NCBI GenBank assembly: GCA_014904985.1
Contig: MU129055.1
Location: forward strand, 95,713 to 159,712
Source: Hydnum rufescens UP504
Taxonomy: Eukaryota > Basidiomycota > Agaricomycetes > Cantharellales > Hydnaceae
DNA length: 64,000 bases
Direction: 5' to 3'
Part shown: positions 32,205-44,189 of the stretch, in pieces
How positions within the stretch are numbered: position 1 is the first letter of the stretch
How the letters are laid out: every line of letters begins with the position of its first letter
Translations under genes and position numbers: made by a program
The notes under the pieces: model-generated
Told to the model about the DNA's origin: nothing
The model's database searches: none
Seen by the model: the letters and a program-made list of their open reading frames with translations, nothing else

Positions 32205-35200
32205 CCGGATGAGCAAGGTGGAACTCCATGATGACTTCCAGGGCATTACCTAGATTGGTCTCTGGAAGCCATTGGTTCTCCGAGGGTGGGTAGCCTTTCC
32301 ATTTCACCAAGTACTGGAGTCAGCCTCGGAAATAGCAGGAGTTTTCAATCCGTTCCACCTCATACTCCTCCTCACCACCATGGAGGATAGGAGGAGGTGG
32401 AGGATGTGCAACACGATCCATAATTGGGTCAGGCCGGAAAGGGCGGAGTTTCGAGACATGGAACACTGGGTGGACTTGCATGGAGGGGGAAGTTTAAGCC
32501 GGATAGCAGAGCGGGAGATCACCTTGTCCACTTTGTATGGGCTTAACCACTTGTCCGAGAGTTTCCGGGCTGGGCGGTCAATGGAAATGTTGTGAGCATC
32601 CAGCCATACTGAGTCTCTGACTGCATACTCTGGGCTTCTGTCCAGTGTGCATCATAGTGACGAGCCATGTCCTCGGCTGCTTGGCAGAGAGCGGACTGGG
32701 CTTCCTCAGAGGTTTTCTGCATCCGTGTGACAAAGTCCGTGGCTGCTTCAACAACTCCGGGGCAGATTGGTTCAGTACCAAGGCAAGGATCTTGGCCAGA
32801 GTCAAGGCAGAATGGGGTTTCCTGGGTGGAGGAGTGAATCCGGTTATTGTATGCAAACTCCACCATAGGGAGCCAGTCTGCCCAATCATTTTGTCTGTGG
32901 TTGACAAAGATCCAGAGGTACTGCTCAATCACCTGATTGACTCACTCTGTCTGTCCGTCTGTCTGGGGGTGGAATGCTGTGGAGAAGTTGGTTTTAACTC
33001 CAAGGAGTGAATTGAGTTCCTTCATGAACTTCGAGGTGAATGTGGTGCCCTGATCGCTGATGATGGTCTCTGGAAGGCCATGGTGCCTCCAGACATTGTC
33101 TCGGAAAAGGTGGGCGACTCTGGTGGAGTCCACTGTGGTTGTTGTGGGCATCACATGAATCCGTTTGGAGAGTCAGTCAATGACGATCATCACACTGTCA
33201 AATCCATGTGACTCTGGGAGCTCCATGATCATGTCCACTGATATGACTTGCCATCGGCGGTCTGGAACCGGATTAGGGTGGAGAGTTCCGGACGGTTTGG
33301 ACAGGAAGGTTTTGGTCCTGATTGCAGGTGTCACAGGTGGAGACATAGGTTGTGACATACCGTGACATCCCTGGCCACCAGTAGTGGCGAGACACAAGTT
33401 CATATGTCTTCCATCGTCTGGGGTGGCCTGTGGTTGGGGTGTCATGGTGTTCACGGACTAGGTCATGACAGAGTTTGGAGTCCAGTGGAACATAGACATG
33501 TCCACGGAAAAGGACCAGAGACCCTTGGAGTTCCCAATCTTTCAGGTGAGTCTTCGGGCCATCTCCATTTAACTCCTTGATGATCTGGACTACTTTGTCA
33601 TCAATCTCCGTGGCCCTTTTGATCCGAGCCATCAAGCTCTGACTAGGTCCTTCCACTGCAACAACCTCTGTGGTGTCTAGGGCACAGGACTGGAAAGCAG
33701 TCGGCTTCAGTAGGACTACATCGGAGTTATCAGAGTCTCCTCGTGGATGGTCCAGGCGCTGTGAAAGAGCATCCGGTTTCCCAGACTGTGATCCGGAGCG
33801 GTGCTGGAGGGTGAAGTTGAACCGGGAAAGGAAAATATTCCAGCGGGCTTGTCTCCGATTCAGCTTCTGTGCAGTCCAGGAAGTACTGAAGGTTCTGGTG
33901 GTCCGTCAAGATCTCAATCGGATGTGGAGAGCCCTCTAGGTAATGTCTCCATGCCTCCAGAGCTCGGATAATGGCCATGAGCTCCTTGTCATAGATGTCA
34001 TAATTCCTCTCAGCCTCTGACAGACTTTTCGATAGGAAACCTACTGGGTGCCACTTTCCATCCTCTTGGAGCTGTGAGAGTACTGCTCCGGTTGCATATC
34101 CGGAGGCATCGGCTTCCACTCGGAAGCATCCGGATTCAGAGGGAAAGACTAGGATCGGTGCGGAGGTGACAAGGGATTTCAGTTTGACGAAGGCATTACG
34201 TTCGGCATCGGCCCATTGGAAGGGGGTGTCCTTCCGGGTGAGATCATTCAAAGGTCTGGCAACCTTAGCGAAATCCTGGATGAACCGGCAGTAGAAGTTG
34301 ATGAATCCAAGGAATGACTGCGTCTCCTTCAGGTTCTTGGGTTCTGGCCATTCCATTACACCTGCAACCTTGATAGGGTCCATCTCCACATGATCCGGGG
34401 TGAACACCATCCCTAGATACTCAATCCGGTCCCGGAAGAACTCACACTTCTCGGGTTTCAAGAAGAGGTTGTTCTCCCGGAGTGTCTGCAGGATCCCTCG
34501 GACACCGCAGACGTACTCCTCCCGGGTCTTGGCAAAGCTTAGGATGTCATCCAGATACACGATGCACACTCCATTGTCGATCCATTCCCGGAGGACATCA
34601 TTGATCATGTTCTGGAAGGTACCCGGAGAGTTGCAAAGTCCAAAGAACATGACCAAGGGTTCAAACAGTCCTCGGTTAGTCCGGAAAGCCGCTTTCCATT
34701 CTTCTCCGTCTGCCATCCGGATATTCTGGAAGCCCCACCGCAAGTCCAGTTTCCCAAACACTTTGGCTCCTCGGAGTCGGTCAATGACATCAGAGATCAG
34801 AGGTAAGGGGTATGCATTCTTGACCGTGATGTCATTGAGTTTCCGGTAGTCCTGGACTAGCCGAAAACCTCCATCTTTTTTCTTCACAAAGAACACTGGG
34901 GCAGCCATAGGGGATTTGGAAGGGCGGATCCGACCGGAGGCCAGGTTTTCCTTCAGGAAGTCATCGAGTTCCTTTTGCTCTGCTGGGGAGAGTGGGAAGA
35001 GTTTGGCTGGGGGAGGCAGCTGGGCTCCCTTGTTAAACTCGATATGGTGATCCCATGGTTTCCGGCCAGGGAGCTGATCAAAGGAGTCCTTGGAAAACAC
35101 ATCTCGGAAGTCACGGAATTCCTCCGGGACAAGCTCCTCAAATGTCTTCACTGGCTCATTTGCTTTGGCTTTTGCAGCCTCTGCCAGCCTCTGGGAAGGG

Positions 35201-35933
35201 GTGCTCGTTGCTCGGACAATCTCGGAGTGCTCAGTGTCACTGGGGAAGTAAGCTGCAAAGATGGCATCTCCTTTTTCCAGTGTCAGGGACTCATTAATGT
35301 CATCAGCATCATCCTCCATGGGGGTGGGAGGTGTCCGGGTTCTTCCAGTGTTGTCCGGGGTTCTTCCAGTGTCTTCCTGGAGATTCTCCCTCGCCGACGC
35401 TCCGCGTTCCGCATCTTCCGGATCACTACATGACAGTCAGATGGGCACCGGGTCAGTGTGACTACCCCGGTTGTCCAGTCAATCTCCGGGTTGTGATGGT
35501 GAAGCCATGTGTGCCCTATGATCAGCTTGGTTTTCCCCAGTCCGATCACAGAGAACACTACCCGCTCGGAGTGATCATTGATTCGGAGGATGACCTCAAC
35601 CTCTTCATCGGACAGACCCCATTTCATTCAGTGTTCCATCAACATTGTAGACTGGGATCGGGCGTGCAAGGGGTCGATATGTCTAGACCATTTTCCTTTG
35701 CGAAGGTCGGGTCCATGAACATTCCAGTGGCTCCTGGAGTCCAGTAGGGCCTTTCTGGCACAGATTGCTCCAGTCCGCGGTGATTGGATTTTCACCTTGA
35801 TCTCTGTGGCTCGTCTGGGGTCTTCAGAAAGGAGGCGGATAGAAGGGGGGGGGTTGTAGACAGGGTCAACCTCAGTTGATACGCTTTCAGATTTCGTCAC
35901 TCTCATTGTCGGAGAAAAACATGTCATTTCCAA
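32205..35933 (-). pseudogene. gypsy pol: protease, RT, RNase H, integrase, chromodomain
   Basis: The longest intact frame (35319-33730, 529 codons) carries RT motifs PMAAPVFFVKKKDGGFRLVQ (about 137-156), KLDLRWGFQNI (190-200), FFGLCNSPGTFQ and the catalytic YLDD (255-258). RNase H follows (EADASGYATGAVLSQ, SLSEAERNYDIYDKELMAII, TDHQNLQYFLD) and frame is lost near 33880. Integrase shows H/H/C/C (REHHDTPTTGH, YVSTCDTC), then VDMIMELP, ISDQGTTFTSKF and the DGQTE site. TGA follows at the position where the family has Arg (QTERVNQ), and likewise at VID*LSK. The chromodomain YLVKWKGYPPSENQWLPETN lies near 32240-32330, preceded by a further TGA. Upstream at 35283-35627 is the protease C-terminal half (IIGHTWLHHHNPEIDW). 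Confidence 0.9.
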
Positions 35934-37088
35934 CTCCGTATGTACAGTTTTCGAGAGAGGAGAATCTGTTGGTCAGGCAGGATGCATCCTTCACTGCTGA
36001 CCATTGGGAAAATCCTGCGGAGGCAATCCCTGAGCTTCTGAGGCATTCTTCAGAGCTGGGAACAGTTTCCATAACTCCTCGCAGATGATTGCTCCAATGT
36101 CTTCCATGGTGCAGATGAATTGTTGTGGCTTCCGCGGGTGGGGACAGTCACGAGAGATGTGTCCCAACTCTTGACAGTTATAACACCATCATGCCTCTTG
36201 TTTCCGAGTCGAGTCTACATCCATGGGAGTGAATGAAGTCGATGAGGAGGGTGTCAGTGCAGGAGGGAGTGTGGTCGGTCTAGGAGTGACAGGTGCTGCT
36301 GTCCAGGGATTCTCCGTGGATGTCGGGGGGTTTCTCGGAGTGTATGGGGTTGTACTGGATGTGGCTTGTCAGAACCAGAGATATAGGTTATCCAGGTGCC
36401 GTGCTGTATCCTGCCATCCTCCGAGTGTCTCCGGCAGATCACTGAGGTGCATTTTTTCCAACAGTCTTTCATTGAGGCCTCGCTGATATGCATCAATCAA
36501 TGCTTCCTCTCCAAATCTGGTTTGTCCTGCCAAGGCGTCAAAGTGTGCGGTGTATTCCTCCGTGGACATCTTCCCTTGTTTCAGATTCCGGAGTTGGGAT
36601 CATGCAGTGAACTCCCGGTCCAGTTCTCTGAAAGCACTTTCAAAGGCAACCAGGAACCCTTCAAAGGTCTCATATGGATTGTGGGTTTCCGGATCTAGGA
36701 AGGAGGTGGAGAGACTTTCCGCCCATGCTCCGGCAGTTCCATCCTTCATCCAGGAGAGTGTGTACAGGATTTTGTGCAACTCTGTTGGATAGACTCTAGG
36801 TTGGAGGGCAATGTTCAGCTGGATGGAGCATAGGAAACTCTCCGTTTTCTTCCGATCGCCAGAGAATGGTTCGGGGTTGGCTCCCTTGGCCTCACGAGCA
36901 GACTGGGTAGGCGGAGGGTGCTGCTGGAGTGTCTGCTGGACTGCAGCTGACACAAAGCCAGCGACATGCGTCCCTTGGCTCCGCATGTTGTCCAGCTCCT
37001 CACGGAGGGCGGCATTTTGTTGTTGGAGTTGGGTGAGGAGGTGTTGGAGGTGGTCGGCGGTAATGGCTACTGGAGCACCATCAGACAT
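35887..37088 (-). pseudogene. gypsy gag with zinc knuckle
   Basis: Start MSDGAPVAITADHLQHLLTQ at 37088, then a glutamine-rich coiled-coil-like stretch (LQQQNAALREELDNM), PEPFSGDRKKTESFLCSIQL and LSWMKDGTAGAWAE, typical of Ty3/gypsy capsid. It continues as MSTEEYTAHFDALAGQTRFG and LIDAYQRGLNERLLEKMHL. The CCHC knuckle CYNCQELGHISRDC is near 36150-36190. Three TGA codons interrupt one continuous frame (after EFTA, after LYLWF, and just before WCYNC). Each fits an original CGA arginine. A further frame change occurs near 35890 before the protease. Confidence 0.85.
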
Positions 37089-37166
37089 TTTGGAATGAGG
37101 AGTCGGAGGGAAATCAGCAATACTAAGCAATCCAGATGGTGGGCTCGTGAGAGAGCTTTGGTCTTC

Positions 37167-37821
37167 TGTCAGGGCCACACTGCGACAAGGGCACCAAACA
37201 AATGTAAACACAAATAATTCCGGCTAAGTCTGGTGTAAGTCTGGCTAAGTCCGCAAGAATCTGGGCAAGAATGAGATAAGGAGGTTAGGGATGTCAGAGG
37301 AGCGGTCCAGCAGCCCGGAAGGGACTAGGCGGAAATGAGCACAGCGGTCCTTAAGCTCGTGGAGTCAACTGGATAATACTCGGAGCTGTAGTCCGGAGTA
37401 ACAGCGGAAATCCTGAGATTATGTAATATGAATACGGAATACACGAAGGCTGACCTGTAGTCCAGAGTAACAGCGGAAATCCTGAGAGACCAAAGCTGGG
37501 GTCTCTGGACTTCGCTCTCGGACTACTTATACATGATGACTATACTACAGGGGAGTGATCGCTAAACTGTGGGTGGTTACAAGGGGACGGGAACAGGAAC
37601 AGGAACAGGAACTTGGCCAGGGGGCAAACCAGAAGCAATGGGAAATGAAAGGGAAATGAAACCAGATAGGGTTGGATCGGAGTCAAACCGGAATCAAGCC
37701 AGAAGCAAAGTGGACTTGGGCAAAGGAACTAAGTGGAGAACTGGACTGGAGGTGGGTGGACAAGGACCAGAGTGATCCAGAGTGGGCCGGAGTGGACCGG
37801 AGTGAGGGACAAACCCTGACA
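37167..37821 (-). repeat. gypsy 5' LTR
   Basis: 655 bp, TGTCAGGGCCACACTGCGAC at one end and CCCTGACA at the other. Contains GACTACTTATACATGATGAC near 37521 and a purine-rich part with GGAACAGGAACAGGAAC repeats. The sequence inward (37090-37166) does not show an obvious tRNA primer site that I can name. Confidence 0.8.
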
Positions 37822-38141
37822 CACTCACAGACCTCTCCATATGACTCAAGAATTGAAATGACAACAGGCTTCATGGGGGTGAGAGGTTCGCCCAACCACC
37901 ATTGCAATGGCCTGGAATTGTCCAAGGTGTCCACAGGTAAAGACTTCTCGGGTTTGACTGTAGAGCTGGTGGTAGAGGTGGGTGTCAAAGTGTTAACTTT
38001 CTTTTGGAACTTGGGGAACACCTTCTGTGAGCTGCCAGACAATGACACTGCAGGGGTAGGAGATGCCAGCATCAAAGAATGTTCAGTCGTTTGACTCGGT
38101 TTCTTGCTCAAGGTCAGTCTTTTTGATGTAGTTCTCACCAT
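37822..38141 (-). pseudogene. Gene N, 5' portion
   Basis: Reverse-strand frame from 38141, MVRTTSKRLTLSKKPSQTTE, through KVFPKFQKKVNTLTPTSTTS and QWWLGEPLTPMKPVVISILE to ESYGEVCE at the element border. Removing the gypsy element and one CACTC copy continues the same frame into WYFCHFKQKRCG at 30388-30350 and then a plausible short intron. So the element sits in an exon of gene N, about 105 codons downstream of this ATG. No function recognised. Confidence 0.6.
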
Positions 38142-40224
38142 CTCTCTAACAGACCCATATGACCCCAGAGTGGACTAACCACTCCAAAGTGCAAAGATAA
38201 GTTTGAGGGATAACTGAGACTCTGAGAGGTCAGAAGGAGAGTTAAAGTTGAGAAGATTTGCATCTGCACATTCGATTCATCTTCTTGAGGATGCTGAATA
38301 TTTGTGCCAAACATTATGGGACTTGATACTATTAGCCACATTAAAAAGGATACATTGTAATATTATTCCTAAGGCATTATCTATGAGTCTACAGCTGGAG
38401 TTGATTGAACTCACTTGAGCCACTTCCAAAAACTAATGTGGCTCTTTGGGCAATATAGTGTACTTATGGCAGACTAGATAATACGTGTTTTCAGTATTCC
38501 ATTTAAATCATATACATGTGCCAGTCTCACACGAATCCGTGACGCAATTCAAACTCTGTATCTAAAATGCAACAGTCCATTTCCATATATATATATGTTC
38601 ACATGACTCTGTGACATGATTCAAATGCTGTATCCAAAATTCCTTAAAATAACAAGTGAGCAGTGACTCGGGATGTGGCATCATACTGATATAATGAGTT
38701 CCTGAGTTCTTGGCAAATATAGCTCCAGGATGAGGGCATCCCATTCATTTTGGAGTGTGTGAAGGATGACTGGGATTGAGGTCAGAGTTGCTGGACATGG
38801 GGATGCAGTCTGAGAATCTATCCACCCAGCAATATAAGCCTGACCAGTTTGAAGAGATGAGTCCACTGAAGGCTTACTGGTTTTTATTTGGATTAAATCC
38901 TCTTCCATGAGTCTTCCCCAGTGATTGGATCAGTTCCATTTTCCAAGATATATTTCTCTATCAAGTGATGCGATGCTTGCAAAGGTGTCCTAATTTCGAA
39001 GATACAATGGGGATTTGGGGGGGATAACTGGGATTGAGGTGAGAGTGGCTGGGCATTGGGGCACAGTCTGAGAATCTATCTGCATGGCAATATGAGCCTG
39101 GCCAGTTTGAGGAGATCAGTCCACTGAAGGCTTACTGGTTTTGATTGGGATTAAATCCTCTTCTGTGGGCCTTTCCCCAGTCATTGGATCAGTTCCATTT
39201 TCCAAGACATAGTTCTCTATGAAGTGATGCTTGTAAAGGTGTTCTGATTTTGAAGACACTGGGCACATCCCCAGACAATGCCATTGTTGTTAACTGGAAA
39301 CAGCTGCAGCATTATGACTCATGTCAAAATAGTCACAATAATCGAGTGTCACGTCACACAATTCGACTTAGGGGCTATATGAGTTGCAGTCCAAGTCTGT
39401 ATTGGGTACACCTCTTGGATCTATGTGGACAGGCATATTGACTGTGGTGCAAATATTTGAAAATATATTGGTCAAAGTCTGACTTGACAAAACAACTGCA
39501 AGAGCTCAAGACAGAGCTTCTTAGCCTGAGCCTGCATGTGCAAAAGATTGCCTCTCCATTGGCATCCAAGCTCTCCCAAATGTGTGTTGCACATAGTGAT
39601 TTTCTCCACTAACAAATGAACGCACCTGTTTCTCCTACACCTTTAGCTCCACCATTCGCAAATCTATCACCCATGTTCTGACTGTCATGAACCGAAAAGC
39701 ATGCCAGAATCTGTGAGAATATTACAAGAACAAGAAGTACCTTCCTCTGGACAGACCTGCGTGTAAAGAAAACCTGTGCCATCCACCATTGATTGACAAG
39801 GGTGGGTTTACCCCCTTCTCGCTATTCCCCTATCAATGCCCAATGTGCCTAATTCTTTTTTCTGGCACCAGCAATCAGGGAAGATGGAAAAGTGACACAA
39901 ACAGGACATTCACTTCCCTACCAGGAAATACACTCTTAAGGCATGAGGGAGCAAAGTGAAAATCACTCATCAGCCTCAACCTCACTGTCATGTATGTGGA
40001 AGAATTTTCAACTTGGAGGTCAGGAAACCCTGTTGTGTGAGCAAAAGTGGCCAGTATTGATCAGGCAAGGGTGCAGTTGATATAGCTAGCCTTAGAACAT
40101 TATTCGATTTTTGATTTGTGAACAAATTCAAATTTACTTTGAGGTGCATGTCTCTTGCTGGGGTGTTGAATCACTGGTTTTCTGGTTTGCATCTGGAAAG
40201 TTTGTTTCGACACTGCTTGTAGCC
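38142..40224. other. Intergenic DNA with a duplicated block
   Basis: No gene recognised. Contains a tandem duplication of about 250 bp: 38768-39000 and 39025-39260 share CAGTCTGAGAATCTATC, CAGTTTGA, CACTGAAGGCTTACTGGTTTT and GATCAGTTCCATTTTCCAAGA. An (AT)n tract lies at 38586. Confidence 0.5.
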
Positions 40225-40790
40225 TTATTGCTTGGAATTGTGATCATAAAATCTGTGGACAGGCATTCTACCCAGTCTGCATGTCCCAGGCTTATGCAAT
40301 CCAGTTTGACAGCTACTGTCAGAGTCATCGCTCGTGAATGAACATTCTACCCAGTCTGGGTTTATGCAACCCGGTTCGACAGTACTGATTACTGCCCACA
40401 TATTGGGTCCACCATTCTGATTGGTGTCACACTTGTCGCTCTCATAAAATCTGTGAACAAGCATTCTACCCAGTCTGCATGTTCTGTCACACCACTGCTT
40501 GTAGCCTTATCACCTGGAATTGTGATCATAAAATCTGTGGATGGGCATTCTACCCAGTCTGCATGTCCCAGGCTTATGTGATCCAGTTCAACAGCTACTG
40601 TCAGAGTCATCGCTTGTGAACGAACATTCTACCCAGTCTCAACCCGGTTCGACATTACTGATTACTGCCCATGTATTGGGTCCACTGTTCTGGCTGGCAT
40701 CACTCTCATCATTCTCACAAAATCCATGAACAAGCATTCTACCCAGTCTGCATGTTCCATGTTTAGGCAGTTCATGCGAGTGATGCTTGA
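40225..40790. repeat. Tandem duplication with recurrent CATTCTACCCAGTCTG
   Basis: Two copies of a block of about 285 bp, each with three occurrences of CATTCTACCCAGTCT (near 40264, 40343, 40462, 40546, 40625, 40735). Blocks also share TGACAGCTACTGTCAGAGTC-like words and ATTACTGCCCA. No coding frame spans it. Confidence 0.75.
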
Positions 40791-40948
40791 TTATCTTCCT
40801 GGCTCCTACTATTGGTGAGTACAATTCTGTTATTCAGGCCATTGCCCACTAATGCTGATATGTTGGCCATAAGGGTTGCGATTAATTCATCCATAGAATT
40901 TGCATACGACTGTCCCACCAAACCAACAAGCACCACTGCCCATTTGCC

Positions 40949-41137
40949 ATGCCTCCCAAACCCTCCAATGTCAACATTCTGATTGATGAGAGTGACCCAC
41001 AATCCTCTCATAAGCATAAACATCCCTCCAGCAGGCTACAAACCCATCCCTCCCCACCAACATCCACACCTCAGGCCCCCCATTTCGGCAACCTCCTTAG
41101 GTTGACTTCATCCTGTGTGGATGTCAACCTAACAAGG
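40949..41137 (+). CDS. Short ORF, possible 5' exon
   Basis: MPPKPSNVNILIDESDPQSS followed by a Pro/Ser/His-rich sequence, 62 codons. The ATG context (TTGCC ATG C) is acceptable and the composition resembles the disordered N-termini of fungal genes. No partner exon found; weak call. Confidence 0.2.
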
Positions 41138-41159
41138 TAGGACTGAATGTGTACCTTTG

Positions 41160-41440
41160 TGGAGCTACAGTCAGAATGTTCCATATAAATAAGTGTAGCT
41201 ACACAACCTGAAGTGTAGCACCACCAGGGGTCTGGGGGTGGAGCCCCCGGGAGCTCAGGGGTAGTGTTGCTACATTTTTGAATTAGACTATTAGTGGAGC
41301 TACAGTTGTGTGCCTCAGGGTAGTCATGTAGCTACACCCTATAGAGTGCTTCAAATAGTGTAGCTACATGGTTTCTACCTGATTTATTTAGTGTAGCTAC
41401 ATCTATGGGTGAGTATTGAATGAAGCAGTGTAGCTACACA
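41160..41440. promoter_or_regulatory. Cluster of GTAGCTAC palindromes
   Basis: At least five copies of GTGTAGCTACA(C) or TGTAGCTACA near 41206, 41326, 41359, 41391 and 41431, with degenerate forms GGAGCTACA and GTTGCTACA. A pair recurs at 56152-56190. The perfect 10-12 bp palindrome and its clustering suggest protein-binding sites or debris of a tiny element. Confidence 0.5.
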
Positions 41441-41799
41441 TAGCAGTATTTGCCTTCAAAAATGTGCAAGCACAAAGAATTTTTTCATTCAAGATTGATG
41501 TCAACATCATCTGTATCTGAGTCTACATTATTGATCCCTCATCCTCCCCATCAATCAGTCTTGAAAGAATGGAAGAAGCCTTCAATATGGACCAGGCCGA
41601 TGCCAAGAATCTTGAACTTGACTGGGGGCATTTGAATCATGAGATGAGGAGGCGACAAAGCTATCCCAGTACTGGTTGCTGGGTGCTTGATTCCAATATT
41701 TGGGATGCTGGCCATTGGATCCAGGATCCCAGTAATGGTTACCAGGCATTTCAGTCCAGTGCTGGGTATGCTGATTGCTGGATGCATCACACCAGCTAT

Positions 41800-42080
41800 C
41801 GGGTGCATTATATGCATGCCCATTTCCGCTTCCGTTTCAGTACTGTTTGTTGGGTGGGCTATATGCACACGCATTTCTGTTGGTGTTTTGGTACTGTTCA
41901 TTGGGTGGGTTATATGAATGCTCATTTCCACTGCTGTTTCGATACCGTTCGTTGGGTGGGTTATATGTACACTCATTTCCACCACTGTTTCGGTACTGTT
42001 CGTTGAGTGAGTTAGATGTGTGTTCATTTCCCCTGCTGTTTCGGTACTGTTCGTTGCCTGGGTCATACCCATGTTCATTC
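41800..42080 (-). repeat. Minisatellite of about 54 bp
   Basis: About five copies built on GTTCATTGGGTGGGTTATATG / CATTTCC.CTG.TGTTTCGGTACT words. Encodes Asn/Gln/Tyr-rich repeats in the reverse direction. Confidence 0.75.
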
Positions 42081-42289
42081 CTTTGATACGGCACGTGAGG
42101 GCTCCTTGACGGGGGAGGCTGGCTTCGCTCATTGCCAGGGAATTCAACTCTGGTCTTGCTGCCAAGTCCAACATTCCAGAATCAATTACTCGGAACATTA
42201 GACAGATTATCATACCCATTGAAGGGTGGCTGTTTCTGGACGAGATACTCTCATGATGCTCCATCAAACATCCATCATGATCTAGATGA

Positions 42290-42800
42290 ATACCCATGCC
42301 CCGTCCATCATGATCTAAATGAGGTCCTGAGTTCCGTCCATTGCAATCTAGATGAGGTCCCTGGTGGCGTCCATTGAGATCCAGATAAGATCCGAGTTTT
42401 GTCTGTCACAATCAGAGAGTCCAGGTCTGCAGATAGGTCCGAATTTCCATCATGATCTAGATGAGTCCTGATCATCTGTCACAATCCAGACAAGGTCCGG
42501 CGTTCTGCAGATAAGGTCCCGAATTTTGTCCGTCACGATCCAGACAAGGCCCTGAGTTCTCCATGTGAGATTCCAAGTTTCGTCATCACAATCCAGATGA
42601 GTCCGGCATTCTGCAGATAAGGTCCCAAATTTGTCTGTCATGATCCAGACAAGGCCTGAGTTCTCCACATGAGATTCCGAGTTTTGTCCATCACGATCCA
42701 GACAAGGTCCGGCGTTCTGCAGATAAGGTCCCGAATTTTGTCCATCACAATCCAGACGAGGCCCTGAGTTCTCCACATGAGATTCTGAGTTTCGTCTGTC
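42290..42800 (-). repeat. Minisatellite with CAATCCAGACAAGG units
   Basis: Repeats of about 60-65 bp with GTCCG(T/C)CA(C/T)(A/G)ATCCAGA and TTCTGCAGATAAGGTCC alternating with TTCTCCA(C/T)(A/G)TGAGATTC. Two unit types alternate, giving a higher-order period of about 120 bp. Confidence 0.75.
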
Positions 42801-43432
42801 ATGATCCTCTTGAGGAGGTGCATGGTTCAGATTCGTGGGTTCAGTGACAGCGGGGGATGTGCATGAGTTGGTTGATCACTGTCTGCTGAGACAGGATATT
42901 TTTCGCTGCCAAGCGAATCACTAGTTGTCGAGGGACCAGGATATGAGGATGGGCCAAGTGAGGAATTGCTGTGAGAGGCAGCATTTTGCGATGTGTCAGG
43001 AGGGCACAGGTTGTGAGTGGGTTGTTCATTTGGCGCACTAACCCAGAGAGAAGGGCCATGCAGTCCCCGATGGCTAGAATTTCCCATGGACAGGTCTGTA
43101 GTAGCGATTGTGACATCATTGGCATGGGTAGGGGGACAGGATGAATCATAGGAGTCGACAGTGAATGTTGGTGAGAGAGGATTGATGCGATCCACCTCAT
43201 CTGGAAGGGAAAGTGCCGGTAGGTCTGTGGAATGCCCAGATGGGACTCCAACCGATGCAATAGCAGCCCTTTGTGACATTTTATGGACCTTGGAGGAAAC
43301 CTTTTCAGCATCAAGTTTATTCAAGGTGCGAACAAGCCGTTTGTGCCTCATTTCCTTGGCAGTTGCCCAGATGCACCCAGAGGCCTTCTGAGGTACAGGC
43401 ACATTTCCCTGTGCAGGGGTACGGCTATGCAT

Positions 43433-44189
43433 AGAGACACGAGAATGGGAGGGTGGTCGCGAGGCTCAGAACATTGAAGGAAATGATGTTCCCAATTGTC
43501 AATTTCATCCGCCCTTATATGTGTTCTCTCCTTGGTGTCTACAACAAGGCTAATAGAGGCATCATTTCCACAGCTTTTGTTGTATAGCTCATCTAAAGGA
43601 TGAAAAGTCAGAGAAAGTATTGCAAAAGAGACCCATGCTTACCATCTGTCCACTTCACGAGCTTGAAATTCTGCCTATTTTTTAATATCCAAATGAAAGA
43701 TATTAAGTTCTGTGTGGCTTCGGACCCCATGGCACTCCACTTCACACCACTACACCTGTGGGGGAATTGCTGGAACAAAGGCCATCCAACCCAGGCTGGT
43801 CAGACACTTCCATTGATCTCAAAAGCATGTCATTTTGATGTTTGTATAGGACCTAATAGGCCTGTGTTCTCTTTGATATCAAATATTGATCAAAATGGGC
43901 CTTTATATCGAACAAGTGCAGTTTGACATAGTTTTGACATCAATTTGAGATCAAAGTAGGGACTTGGAACTTTTACTTGTAGAACTCTGCAATACCACTG
44001 GCAAGAGGAGATTAGATCAATTAGGGTATATATGTATTAGGTATATAGGTATATATTAATATACTTTAATTATATCATCACAATTATGTATTTAATATTA
44101 TGTAAATATTTTGTTGTGCACAATTATGTCCTGCTTTTTTGGGTGCATTACATAATTTCCTATTCGGATATTAGGCAATTGACAGGTCT
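43433..44189. other. No gene seen before the gap
   Basis: AT-rich from 44000. A plus-strand frame of 108 codons (43600-43926) has no motif. Nothing else supported. Confidence 0.3.

Larger units (their letters stand above)
30389..37821 (-). mobile_element. Ty3/gypsy chromovirus, full length but inactive
   Basis: 7433 bp, TGTCAGGG ... CCCTGACA ends, flanked by CACTC duplications at 30384-30388 and 37822-37826. Reverse-strand order is 5' LTR (37167-37821), gag with zinc knuckle, protease, reverse transcriptase, RNase H, integrase, chromodomain, then a 3' LTR region. This order and the C-terminal chromodomain identify a chromovirus, the common Ty3/gypsy lineage of fungi. Frame is broken by TGA codons at 36600, 36369, 36189, 33173, 32942 and 32320, a frameshift in RNase H near 33880, and one base extra in the protease DSG region near 35740. 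It therefore cannot encode its own proteins. Confidence 0.9.
41500..43432 (-). pseudogene. Hypothetical gene with two internal minisatellites
   Basis: Starts at 43432: MHSRTPAQGNVPVPQKASGC, then KRLVRTLNKLDAEKVSSKVH, VGVPSGHSTDLPALSLPDEV and a Ser/Pro-rich stretch to 42827. Downstream, with frame changes, comes a repeat region (HVENSGPRLDCDGQNSGPYL type) at 42290-42800 and an Asn/Gln/Tyr-rich repeat (NEHTSNSLNEQYRNSGGNE type) at 41800-42080, then NHYWDPGSNGQHPKYWNQAP and SQVQDSWHRPGPY near 41580. Frames are inconsistent and stops occur, so it is likely degraded. The Asn/Gln-rich part would be disordered. No known family. Confidence 0.4.

Noticed and set aside
34400..34849. 149-codon plus-strand frame in the gypsy element
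   Set aside because: Antisense of the reverse-transcriptase coding sequence.
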